Source: Dactylis glomerata (lineage: Eukaryota; Streptophyta; Magnoliopsida; Poales; Poaceae). Taken from it: DNA of 64,000 bases. Where the stretch lies: positions 1,178,001 through 1,242,000 of the forward strand of contig QXEO01000341.1 of NCBI GenBank assembly GCA_007115705.1, given 5' to 3'. The notes below the pieces were generated by a model. The model worked only from the letters and a program-made list of their open reading frames with translations, made no database searches and was not told where the DNA came from. Each line of letters opens with the position of its first letter. The first letter of the stretch is position 1. Of the stretch, positions 1 to 9,759 are shown in pieces. The position numbers were made by a program, and so were the translations under genes.

Positions 1-160
1 TGCTCCCAGCCGGATGGCCGGGGCGTCGCTTCACCAGAGCAGAAGATGATGCCCCCATGGCTGCAGCAGTAGTTTTATTTTTACTACCGCGCGGGCGGCC
101 GCGACCCTGCTCCACCACCGGGGCGTCGCTGTTCAACCGAGATTCACTCGCATCGGCCAT
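1..160 (-). CDS. Antisense AT-hook gene of a Tat element, first 53 codons (cut by window edge)
   Basis: The reverse strand is open from an ATG at 160 to the window edge, 53 codons. An acidic/neutral start is followed by an AT-hook core GRGRPRGSKNK (about residues 19-29), an Ala/Ser-rich spacer and a second hook-like RRPGHPAGS. The same layout (hook, Ala/Ser linker, PGHP hook) occurs in the antisense ORF at 62730-63533, so a DNA-binding protein with a C-terminal B3 domain beyond the edge is likely but not seen. The gene points away from the LTR at 1288, opposite to the element's sense strand (LTR and PPT-like runs read plus). A TATA box and a G-box lie about 100 nt upstream. The AT-hook motifs are seen; DNA binding is family knowledge; the B3 end is inferred. 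Confidence 0.6.
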   Translation of the reverse strand, partial: MADASESRLNSDAPVVEQGRGRPRGSKNKTTAAAMGASSSALVKRRPGHPAGS

Positions 161-1287
161 GGGGGACAAGCGTCAGAGATGTAAAACCCTAGATGGGATG
201 AGAAGACGATGCGGCGAAGGAAGATGGAGGAATTAGGGTTTTCACCCTGGTCAAACATGCTTTATTTATAAGCACGTGCTAATGAGCCCCTGAAGTGGCA
301 AGGCCCAAAGTAAATTTCCGGATTTTTTACAGTGCAAATAGCACAGAGGAGTTAAAGTATCAAGAAAACAGGTACGTATAGAAAGAGAGAGAAGAAGCGA
401 AAAGGGATCAGAGGGTACGCAAGATCCTGTCAAAATGAACAGGCGTCCCTTGTTTTCGACTCGGGGGCTTGCAACGAACACAGAAGGAAAATCCATTCAA
501 AAGTGAGCAAAATCAGTAAATGATACGAGAAGAAGTGCATGGAGCAAATTTAAATATTCTCTTGAGCCTATACCTGAAAATTTCGGCTATAGCCTCGGGG
601 GCTACTCCCATCGGGAGCGCTGTCGCGCACCCGATAGAAATAAGTCGACAAAAGGAAATAGCAAGGAACTTTGGCTACATCGTCAACAAAAGATTGATTA
701 CTCCCATCAGGAGGTATTCACAAAAAGTTAAAAAGGATAACTCGAAAAGTTGAGTATATTGATTCAGTCAAACAAGGCTGTGAAATATAATTCTCGAGTT
801 ACATCATCGTGACAAAACTTGAATGCCGTGGTTGAAATGTATCACGAAGGTAAGACCCCAGGATCCATCCTGTGTGGCCCCGTATACGCACATGGATGCG
901 CTCTGCTGGTATGTATCCGTGTCTACGATGCGAAGAAAAATCCTGGTGGACGCACTGGGTACCCTGAGAACCACTGGGATTCATTCTTTGTAAGTCCTAA
1001 ATGCGACAAAAGAATGGGTTTGACCGGTTTCCCGAATTCAAGTCCAAGGGGATTGAATTTGAAGTAGGTGACGAGTATCTGTTCGGCAGTTAACTGACCT
1101 CTTGATCAGTCAGAGTTGTCAGGCTTGTTCATCAAAACCCCTTGCAAAGTATTATAATAAGAATAAGTCGATAAGACCAAGTCGAAGATTTAAAGATATG
1201 AAGAAGTCGAAGAATTGATCAAGTCGAAGAATTGAAGATCTGAGATTCAACCCGAATCTGCAATTCTGGTTGAATCTTGGGGGCTAC
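161..1287 (+). other. 3' non-coding region of Tat element B0
   Basis: No credible sense-strand gene. The part nearest the antisense ATG is its promoter and leader. From about 560 onward the sequence is homologous to the 3' region of element B2 (35385-36198): it contains a PPT-like run CCTCGGGGGCTACT, a stem-loop with arms ATCGGG/CCCGAT (610-635), and a conserved block around 840-1070. It ends in a purine-rich tract just before the LTR at 1288, as expected of a polypurine tract. The part between 161 and about 540 does not resemble B2. Confidence 0.6.
261..278 (-). promoter_or_regulatory. TATA box and G-box of the antisense AT-hook gene
   Basis: Read on the minus strand, a G-box core CACGTG (273-278, inside the palindrome GCACGTGC) lies directly upstream of TATAAATAAA (261-270). 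The ATG of the antisense ORF follows about 100 nt downstream, a normal plant core-promoter spacing. The promoter points into the element, away from its LTR. Confidence 0.5.
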
Positions 1288-1435
1288 CGACAAGGGTATA
1301 GATAATAGAGCCCGTTAGTTGACTACCCCTGAGGCCCGTTAAGCCAGGCCCAATTGTAATACTAGTCGAAATACGAGTTCATGTCGTATGTCGATATTGT
1401 AATCTATATCGGATCCCACCCGATCCTTGAGACCT
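1288..1435 (+). repeat. Truncated LTR of family B (B0), 5' 148 bp
   Basis: This matches the first 148 bp of the 335-bp LTR found intact at 27223 and 36199, with scattered substitutions; the terminal TG has become CG. It breaks off after GAGACC(T) and continues directly into the middle of a Sirevirus-like ORF. The remaining LTR, including the TATA box, is missing, so the junction is a deletion or rearrangement scar. Confidence 0.75.
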
Positions 1436-2553
1436 TTCAGCAGTATGTCTCCAGGGACTTTCGCTACATCAATGAGGCTCTTCTCAAGATGGATGTTTTG
1501 GACCTTGTCACCCTCTCCGAGCCTATTCAGCCAATGGTGGTCCGTCAGTTCTGTTGCACTGTGTTCTTCCATAATGACCCAGCGGAGTCCTTCTCTTGGA
1601 TGACTGGCCAGGATGTGTTCACTGCCACGTTTGCTGATTTCTGTGATGCTCTGGGCTATGGTGGTGGTAGGGCTGGTGGTTTCAAGATTCACTCTGAGGC
1701 GCCCTTTTCCGTGGAGAAGATCTCTCGCATTTGCTATCCAGATGAGCCATCTCTTCCTGCTCCTGCTATTTCAGGGATGTACTACTACTACAACGCTCTT
1801 GCAAAGCTCTTCCGTCAGAATCTGGTGAGTAAGGCTGGAGATGATGCTAGTGTCAGGGGCTATCACAGGAACTTGCTGTACTATTGCCAGCCCAACAAGC
1901 TTCGGAAGATAGATGGTTGTGACTTCATTTTTCAGGAGATGAAGAGATCTACTCTCAAGCGCATGACTCCCAACTACTGTCAGTATGTGCAGCGTTTGAT
2001 CAACAGGCAGCCCCGGACTCAGACTGCTCAGGTGCGTGGACAGATTCTGGAGATGGAGACATTCTCAGTGGGTTTCCAGGGTGGTTTTGAAGAGGCTCCC
2101 GGCTTGCACCCTGCTAGGGCTAGAGGTCGCTCCATGGATGCTCCTGATCCTCACCATGCCTCTGGCTCTGGAGCTAGTCACCGTCGTCATCATCGCCATC
2201 ATAGGTCCTCTCGCAAGAAAGGTGTTGCTGCATTCTTCAAGAATCTGTGGGATATGTGTCGCAGCACTTATGATGTGGCTCATAGGGGCATGGAGATGAG
2301 TCAGGAGACTCGGAGGAGGCAGAATGAGTTCTTGGCAGCTGGAGGCAGTGTAGTTCCTCCTGTTGGAACCGAGTTGGATCCGTTTCCATATGTCAACTAT
2401 GTCATGCCGCCTCTTGATGATGCCATGTTTGCTGGTGTTGAAGACTTTGGAGACTTTGAGCCACCCTCTGAGCCAGAAGATGCTGATGAAGAAGAAGGTG
2501 CTCATGGAGAAGATGATCCGGAGGGTTCTCCTGTCCCCAGTGAAGATTTTTGA
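1436..2553 (+). CDS. Env-like/accessory ORF of a Sirevirus-type Copia element, 5' end lost
   Basis: An uninterrupted frame of about 372 codons enters from the truncated LTR (an ATG at 1381 lies in LTR sequence and is not the natural start) and ends in TGA at 2553. The N-terminal half has a globular look with VVRQF and FSWMTG motifs, as in a grass 'putative plant transposon' domain known to me only by resemblance. A His/Arg-rich stretch (HRRHHRHHRSSRKK) is followed by a possible amphipathic or coiled-coil segment and a strongly acidic tail. I see no convincing transmembrane helix. Its position, directly upstream of repeated polypurine tracts and the 3' LTR, fits the env-like gene of Sireviruses. 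Real function is unknown. It could instead be an unrelated accessory ORF captured by the element. Confidence 0.5.
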
Positions 2554-3043
2554 GCGCTAGCATATTCTACTCTCTTGTCCCTTTTTGGTGTTTCGATGCC
2601 AAAGGGGGAGAAGAGTGTAGAGTCTCTAGGAATAACGTCTCATGACACAAGCCTCGCTTTCATTTTCCTTGGTTCTTAAGTGGCTTGTGTCCTGTTGCGT
2701 TTTATTTGCCGTTTTATCTCTCAAACTCCGTGGAACCCTATCATGTGTGGACAAGTGTGTACTTTAAATTATGCACTATGCACTTTATGTTTATGTTTGG
2801 ATATGTCTATGCTTGCTATATTATTATCTATCCATGATATTTATCTTGTCCATGCCATGCTTGGTTCCTATTGTTGGTGGGGGAGCTCCCTATAGTCTAA
2901 ATCTTGCACTTTGCATTCCAAAAGCAAATTCTACCATGTGCATATGTTATGGGGGAGCACTCTCACTATTCATTAGATACCATGTTTGTTTCTCCTATGA
3001 GACTCTAACATAGTTTGTCATCGTAAATCAAAAAGGGGGAGAT
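2554..3043 (+). promoter_or_regulatory. Multiple polypurine tracts of a Sirevirus-type Copia element
   Basis: The 490 bp between the ORF stop and the LTR are non-coding and contain four GGGGGAG runs: 2601-2610, about 2873-2886, 2950-2960, and the proper PPT AAAAAGGGGGAGAT (3030-3043) abutting the LTR. Repeated PPTs of this kind upstream of the 3' LTR are a recognised hallmark of Sireviruses; the PPT primes plus-strand DNA synthesis during reverse transcription. Confidence 0.75.
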
Positions 3044-4197
3044 TGAAAGGACATTTGTTCCTTTCTACTTTTTTGATTTACAATGACATGACTATGTTTT
3101 GTGTGAACTAATATTTGAATTATATGCATACAGGTTTAAGTTCACAAGTGAAGGGGTTCTAATGCATAAAACGAAAGATGGTGGAATCGCCTGCCAAAAG
3201 TGGCCTAAGTTGGTCTGGCCGGCCCCCAGACTGGACCATCCGGCGGCAGACCGGACCAGCCCGGCGGGGCTGCCGGATTGCTGTTCTGATTGAGTTTTCG
3301 GCGGGGCACCGGATTCTCCCGGCGGGCCGCCGGACACCCGGCGAGAAATCCGGTCCCGCCGGACTTACCGCCGGGGTGTCCGGCCCAGAGGCCGGCGCCG
3401 CCGGACTTATCGTCGGGTTTGCTGCTGTGTTCTCCCTCCAACGGCCAGATTCCCACCTACCTATAAATACCCCTTCTCCTAGCTGGGGTAGGGTTAGAAC
3501 TTCACCAACCATTGTTCATCCTTGAAGCTCTCACCTACCCCCATTGGAAAAACACCAAATTCCATAGATCTCCCCTTCTAGCCAACCAAAGCTCTTGATC
3601 TTTGGAGGATTGAAGGAGGAGGCACCGATCTACATCTTCACCGAAGGAATTTCATTTCCACCTCCATTTGCTTGGAGGATTTGCACCTTGGGGATCTTGT
3701 GACCCTAGGTGTTGTAATTGGTTGATTGACTTGTCTTTGTGGTGATTCTTGCCTCTGTGGCTTTCTTGGGAGCCTCCAATTGAGTTGTGGAGTTGTGCCC
3801 CAAGCTCCGTGTAAGGGATTCGTGGTTCCCCCAATACCACCGCTTAGTGGAAACGAGCTAGCCACCGTGGCTTGCTCACCGGAGAACAAGGTGAGCCTTT
3901 GTGGCGTTGGTCGACTCCGTGTCACCACACCTCTCCAACGTAGACGTACTTCCCCTCAAAAGGAAGGAACTACGGGAATACATCCTTGTGTCTCCGGTCT
4001 CCACTCTTCGGTTATATCTTTCCCTTACTTGTATCTTGCTAGTTACTTGTTTACTTGCATGCTTGCCACTTATAGGAAATTCACCTAGTTGCACATCTAG
4101 TGAATTTACTTTGTGTCAAGCCTTAAATTTGAAAAAGATTAAAAATTGACTTAGCGCCTATTCACCCCCCCTCTAGTCGCCCGTACCGATCCTTTCA
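3044..4197 (+). repeat. 3' LTR of the Sirevirus-type Copia element (1154 bp)
   Basis: It starts TGAAAGGA directly after the PPT and ends TCCTTTCA, a perfect 8-bp terminal inverted repeat. A TATA box (TATAAATA, 3462-3469) lies downstream of a very CCGG-rich block (3215-3415). The 5' LTR is not in the window, so the target-site duplication cannot be tested; the right flank is Athila-like DNA. Confidence 0.85.
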
Positions 4198-5466
4198 CTT
4201 TCCCATACCAAAATGATAAGACAAACAGACAATGAACACCTCGACATCTCTTTTATTTACCATTGGGTATAGCTTTGTATTATTAGATGTATCAGTTAAT
4301 GCTCACTATGGAATGCTGTAAATTTCCACCATGAATGATGCATGGCTTAGATTAGCGGCCCGAGAGTTTTCTCTAACCATTTATACAAACTCCATGAACA
4401 AACAATGTTTCCATACTTAGTTCACAAATGATAAGCATCCAAAAACAAAAGAATCATGACATCAACTAAGTATAAACAAGTGCAATGTCGAAAGTGTGCC
4501 CCATGTAAGCATGGTTGTGCTAACTCCCAACTCAGACTTTGTCAATCTCATAACTTCATAATCTTAATCACAATGGTTCAGGTTTATTAAGTGCAAGAAA
4601 TAAATTGTGCATTCAAGTTCGTGGAAGCCTTTAGACCACTTTTCTCATAATAAACATACTCATAAGCATTTTAATATTTGGAAACTAAGTAAGACAATGA
4701 AACATGAGAAACATACTCAGAATAGCATAAAAGCTAATAGGTATATATGGTGGACTCATTGGAATAACTTGGTTTGAAGGTGATGGATAAACAAACTTTT
4801 TGACTTGTTGGATTTTTATTTTGTTTTGGGCTAGCAAGAGGGAGAAAGTTGACCAACTACATGCATGCATATGTGTCCATAAAGCTAAACAATCCATGTT
4901 AAATAATGTAAACAAGTATTAATCATCTAAACAATGAATACAAGATAGCTCCTAATAAACCACTTGCAGATCAAAACTCATTCAAAGCATATGAAGCATG
5001 CAACCATATGTATCTTGATAATCAACTCCTATATCTCAATCCCAAATCTTTCAGTGCATCCAAATCAAATCAAACCAAACCTCTAATAGGTTTCTCTCAA
5101 AATAAATAAACATGGTGGTCTCACCCAAAAATAAAGAAAACAAAAACAAACTATAACAATACTATAAAAGACGCTCCAAGTTTATGCGATAAAACTGCGT
5201 TGATAGAAAAACAAAAAGTAGACATCTGCAAACCAAGAGTGTGTATTCCAGTGGGGTCTTGACATCCCCAACCTTATGGTTTTCACCATTCTTGAATGGC
5301 TCTTGGTGCAGCTCCTCTATTTCCTATGAAAAAACTTCAACATAAAGATATCTCCCATCTCTTTTTCTGTGGGGTGACATTAGTAGGCATAAAAAGCATG
5401 ATGTTTGCCGCATATAATTCCCAAAACAAATTGCAAGAAAAGTGTCCAGTAGCTATATAACGTTGT
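4198..5466 (-). mobile_element. Athila-like Gypsy fragment, 3' non-coding part
   Basis: AT-rich DNA with no credible ORF. Read on the minus strand it resembles the 3' non-coding part of Athila1 (about 17000-17800): shared blocks include the segments around 4205-4270, 4310-4365 and 4440-4500. A PPT-like GGTTGGGGATGT (minus, about 5255-5275) is comparable to the AGCTTGGGGATGC tract of Athila1. It is diverged, with no LTR recognised. The Sirevirus LTR on its left and LTR-C1 on its right look like insertions into it. Confidence 0.55.
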
Positions 5467-6378
5467 TGTCGGTGTTCTGGATACCGGGGTATCCCGGTCC
5501 ACCTGCTCCTGGGCCACTCCAATGGCCCAGCTTCGGTCTGGCAGCAAATCGAAGACTGAAGGCCAACAAGGAAGACCCTCATGAGGAGGCGCATCATGAG
5601 GAGAACGATGGCAAAACTGCTAAGGACTAAAAGACCTCCTCGCGAGACATTCCTCGTGAGGAGAAGGACCACTTCCACATCAGCTCAGCACGTTCCAGCA
5701 TTGGGCGAGAAGATATGGTCGGAAGATGGCGTACCGTCCACGCTACCCTGACAAGGGGGAGACCAGCTCCTGCCGTGCCTGCATAAAGCTGCATGGTGGT
5801 TGTTGACCACCCCCCTAAAAATAGGGTGGACGGTGCAGGGCGCCAGGGAAGGACGTCAGCCTTCCTCCACCTACTCCGGTGGACCGGCGCCACTACTCTA
5901 CAAAGACTACGTCCACCGAAGACTGAAGACAATAGTTGTCCCACTCCTTGGCCGTTTGTGGCAACCCCTTCCCCAAGTTGATAAGGGGAAGGAGGACCTC
6001 AGCACTATAAAAGGAGGGGAAGCTGCCCCTTAGAATGGATCTAATCCTGATCCTGATCTCCGAGCTCCTAGCTAGGCTAAGTTTGTTCTTCAATCTCCGG
6101 CCAGTGAGAGCTCTGTAACCAAGGCCTTGTACTCCTCGTGAGGTGTCGCGTCGTAATACAAGAAGGCATGAAGTAGGGATTTTACCTCACCACAAGGGCC
6201 CTGAACCTGGGTAAAGCTCGGTGACCCTCTCTGTCGTGCGTTGTGCTCTCCGGTGTCTCGAGGCTTTCGTCGCCGTGTTTCGTTGCGACATAGATCTCAC
6301 GCGTACAGCCCCCTGCATTCGAATCTTTGGGTCCGTCATGTGGTACCCCGTGTTCTTGCGACATGAAATCCCCCGACA
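5467..6378 (+). repeat. 5' LTR of Tat element C1 (912 bp)
   Basis: It begins TGTCGGTGTTC and ends CGACA, matching the LTR at 49120-50025 throughout. A palindrome GGATACC-GG-GGTATCC sits 12 bp from the start (5479-5494), and a TATA box TATAAAA lies at 6006-6012. A primer-binding site follows on the right, so this is a 5' LTR. Flanking 5 bp on the left are GTTGT; the partner site is not in the window. Confidence 0.85.
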
Positions 6379-6439
6379 TTTGGCGCGCTAGGTAAGGGGC
6401 TGTGGTGTGTTTCTTCTAGATCTACTTTTGCATGGCTGA
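6379..6439 (+). other. Primer-binding site, leader and first gag codons of C1
   Basis: TTTGGCGCGCTAGGTAAGGGG follows the LTR after 'T' (one base differs from the more usual TGGCGCGCCAGGTAGGGG form). The leader is homologous to 50026-50082, and the gag ATG at 6432 corresponds to the ATG at 50080. The reading frame is cut after two codons and part of a third by element A1. Confidence 0.8.
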
Positions 6440-7191
6440 TTTCGTGGGGATGACTTCAGGGGTATGCCAAGGGCAGCGCTGTCTGCCGGCTGGCGTCCCA
6501 AGAGTCTCCACAGCGCTAGGTAAAGAGGACCGGCTCTAGCCAAAGGGCCGGCTGCGCCAGCAGCCGACTGGCGACTCCACCGAGGAGAGCTGGAGCCGGG
6601 CGAAGACGACAAGACCCTTCCAATGGTTGCTTCGCCGAAAGTGGCCTGGCCCCGACAAGATCGACAGAGGCGAAGGACGGGCGTGATGCAAGCCATGCCC
6701 GGGCTCGACCAATCTGCGAGCAGGAGTCCTCCCCACGAAAGAATCCAAGGCAAAAGGGAGGCCATATGCCTCCCAGATGCCGGTCCAAAGGGGAAAGCCA
6801 CTTTATAAAGTGGCTATCGTCAGAGCAGGCCAGAGGATCACGCCAAGGACGTAGCCACGGAGGAGCCAGCAGCCGGGCAGCCGGCCACCCAATCTGTAAC
6901 CAGACCCCAGCCTATATAAGGGGGTCTGGACCCTTAGCCTAGGGGATCCAATCCGATCCATCTTCTTCTTTCTCCTCTAGACCGAATAGCTCGAGGAGCG
7001 TTGTAACCCCTGTGAAGATAATAGAAAGCAAGGCAGGAAGTAGGGGTGTTACCTTCGGCGTGGAGGGCCGTGAACCTGGGTAAACCGAGGTGTCTCTGTT
7101 CGCACAATCCCGAGCCGGACCCATCGTCGCACACCGTCGAGCCCCTCCGATAAGCCATCCCCTTGGCTACTGTCTCTAAATTCCCACGACT
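6440..7191 (+). repeat. 5' LTR of A1 (752 bp)
   Basis: Aligned against the inverted copy at 61412-62152. The expected TG start has become TT and the CA end has become CT, so both termini are mutated. A TATA box TATATAA lies at 6913-6919, followed by the conserved 3' part with AACCTGGGTAAACCGAGG. The sequence is rich in CCGGCTG motifs. Confidence 0.8.
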
Positions 7192-7193
7192 GT

Positions 7194-7211
7194 TGGCGCC
7201 CACCGTGGGGC
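7194..7211 (+). promoter_or_regulatory. Primer-binding site of A1
   Basis: TGGCGCCCACCGTGGGGC, two bases after the LTR end. The same tract occurs inverted at 61393-61409 beside LTR-A2. It primes minus-strand DNA synthesis from a tRNA 3' end; I do not assign the tRNA. Confidence 0.8.
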
Positions 7212-9066
7212 AACAAGCGGCGACAATCGGAGTCAAGTTCCGGCCGGGATCCCCGGTGAGAGGGTCGCCTCCGGCCTGGTCTGGAGGTTTGGCACCCTCG
7301 AATGCGTTAGCGACAACTTGGCCTGCTTCAAGGACGGCTTCGGCAACAGCGGCTCCTTCCTCGACGTCGGTGGCCACCGCTTCTACGTCGCCAAGCCCTT
7401 CCCGGAAGAGGTAACCGACGTCCTCGACCCTCTCAGCGGTGGAGGCTCGAGCTGCGGCGAAAGCTGTGACTTTGGCGCCATGGTCGAAGTGATGGCCCTG
7501 GAGACGAGGAGGGCGGCGACTCACCCCGCTCCGCGCGCCCGCCGCTCGAACGCCTTCCTCTGCAGGAGCAGAACGCTCCGCTCAAAGAGCAGGACACCTT
7601 GGACGTCGCCGTTGTGGACCTGCACGCACCGCTCGACCATGTCATCGACTCCGCCTGGGTCGCAGAGGCCCTGGAGCAGACGCGCCTCATTCTCCTCAGC
7701 AGGGCGGCCGAGGAGGAGGCTGTCCGGCGTCGCATGAGCACCACGCTCCGCGAGTTCTACGACGCACATGGAGACGCGCCGGATGAGCTTGTTCGCGGCC
7801 AACAATGCGGCCATGGACTCGTTGCCATGGGCCCTAGCCAGGCCCAGCGGTCGCCATCGACAAGCCGAGGCTATGGGGGGCGCGGACAGGGCGGTCGCGC
7901 TCCGAGCAGTAACGCCCGAGGTCGTCGCGCCCAGCAGGCTGGCGGAGTTGGCAGGCCGCGCCCAGTCCCGGCACCGACGCCAGGGCTAGAGCGTCAGGCT
8001 TGCCAGCCGGCCCTGCACATCCATCTGTGGCTTGACCACATGAAGACGCACCCCAGGGGACCTTCTAGCTCAAAGTGAGCGGCTACCGACCAAGGAGGCC
8101 CGGGGGCTGCTGGTGACGGTCAGGGGCGCAAGGAGGGCAAGTACACCCTCAATGCTGCACTTGACCAGCCATGCAAATTCCATAGCACCCCTGGCAGGGA
8201 AGCGACCCACTCCACGCGTTAGTGCCGCTTCATGAGAGAGCTGGAGCAGTGCGCTCAGCAGCTCCCTGGAATCTCGCAGGCGCATCCGGCTGGAGGTCAG
8301 GAGGACCAGCAGCATGAGCTGGCTGCCGACAATCCGGATCAAGGCGAGGATGTCTTTCCAGCGGATGTTGAGCAATATCACATATTTACTACCCCGGGCA
8401 AAGACAAAAGGAATGACCTTTGGCATGAGGCGGAGGTGAACGCCGTCATGCCTGCAGAACCCCAGTTCATCCATTGGTCCGAGGCGGCCATCACCTGGGG
8501 ACGCGAAGATCATCTGCGACTGATGCCTAGCCCTGGAGAATATGCTCTGGTCCTGGAGCCCGTCATATCTCTGATACGCACGCCTGCCGGTTCTCCCGCG
8601 TGCTCATCGATGGCGGCAGCAGCATCAACCTTCTGTACCGAAGCTCAATGGAGAAGCTGGGCATCCCGCTTGCTCAGCTGAAACCGAGCCGGCTCACCTT
8701 CCATGGCAACGTGCCTGGGCATTCGTGCACCCCTATGGCGGGGTGCAGCTGGAGGTTCTCTTCGGGGAGAAGGGGAATAGCCGCCGCGAGCCCATCTGGT
8801 TCGAGGTGGTGGACATCAGCAGTCTTTACCATGCGTTGCTTGGCCATCCAGCCCTGGCCAAGTTCATGGCGGTACCGCACTATGCCTATCTGAAGATGAA
8901 GCTCCCAGGGCCTAGGGGCGTGATCACCATTTCGGGAAGCTTCAAGAAGTCACTAGCGTGCACTAAGGAGAGCTCGCAGCTGGCGGAGGCATTGGTCATC
9001 GCCGAGGAGAAGCGACAACTCCTCCATCGCGTGGAGCTAACCCAACAAGATGTGTCGGCTCGCTAG
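7212..9066 (+). pseudogene. gag-protease region of A1, decayed
   Basis: Open segments change frame several times. About 7600-7800 encodes a helical, charged gag-like stretch; the usual gag core (helical capsid block seen in C2 at 50700-51250) is not found, so an internal deletion is likely near 7800-8250. From 8410 a HWSEAAITWGREDH-type linker leads into the aspartic protease: active-site VLIDGGSSINLLY at about 8600-8640, then after a frameshift near 8730 the conserved HALLGHPALAKFMAVPHYAYLKMK block, ending at TAG 9064-9066. In the element this unit would make the virus-like-particle coat and process the polyprotein. Multiple frameshifts make it non-functional. Confidence 0.65.
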
Positions 9067-9759
9067 TTGCCGGTGGAGCAGTTCAAGCCGGCCAACGACA
9101 CCAAGAAGATCCTGTTGGATGAGAGCGATCCCTCCAAGTTCGTCATCATCGGCGCCGACCTTTCTTCTAAATAGGAAAGCGAGCTCACCAGCTTCCTCCG
9201 TGAGAATTGGGACATCTTTGCATGGTCTCCAAAAGACATGCCAGGTGTGCTGAGAGAGCTGGCTAAGCACTCATTCAATGTCCGGCCGGATGCCAAGCCG
9301 GTCAAGCAACCGCTATGGCGCTTCGCAGAAGAGAAAAGGAAAGCCATCGGCGAGGAGATCGCCCGGCTCCTCGCAGCCGGCTTCATCATGGAGGTATTCT
9401 ACCCTGACTGGCTGGCAAACCCAGTCTTGGTCCTGAAGAACAACAACACTTGGCGCATGTTTATCGACTACACTAGCCTCAACAAGGCTTGCCCCAAGGA
9501 TCCCTTCGTGCTACCGTGCATCGACCAGGTGATCGATTCCACGGCCGGTTGCGACCTACTGTCCTTCTTGGATGCCTATTCAGGCTACCACCAGATCCCG
9601 CTCTACCAGCCGGATCAGATCAAGACATCCTTCATCACCCCATATGGAGCCTACTGCTATGTCACCATGCCATTCGGCTTGAAGAACGCTAGAGCTACTT
9701 ACCAGCGAACCATGCAGCGATGTCTGCAAGGGCAGATTGGGCGGAATGTACACGCTTAC
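9067..9759 (+). pseudogene. Reverse transcriptase of A1, N-terminal part
   Basis: A frame with one in-frame TAG near 9172 runs through typical Gypsy RT blocks: WRMFIDYTSLNKACPKD, LSFLDAYSGYHQI (first catalytic Asp block), FITPYGAYCYVTMPFGLKNA. It stops at ...HAY where Copia1 is inserted; the next residues VDD are found at 26835, so the insertion splits the catalytic YVDD box. The role would be copying element RNA into DNA inside cytoplasmic particles. The target duplication CTTAC is 9755-9759. Confidence 0.85.

Noticed and set aside
1381..1434. ATG at 1381 as the start of the Sirevirus ORF
   Set aside because: These codons are LTR-B sequence joined by a rearrangement; the natural start is lost.
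3178..3525. GC-rich open frames on both strands in the Sirevirus LTR
   Set aside because: They fall in a CCGG-repeat block of the LTR upstream of and across the TATA box; no protein-like composition.
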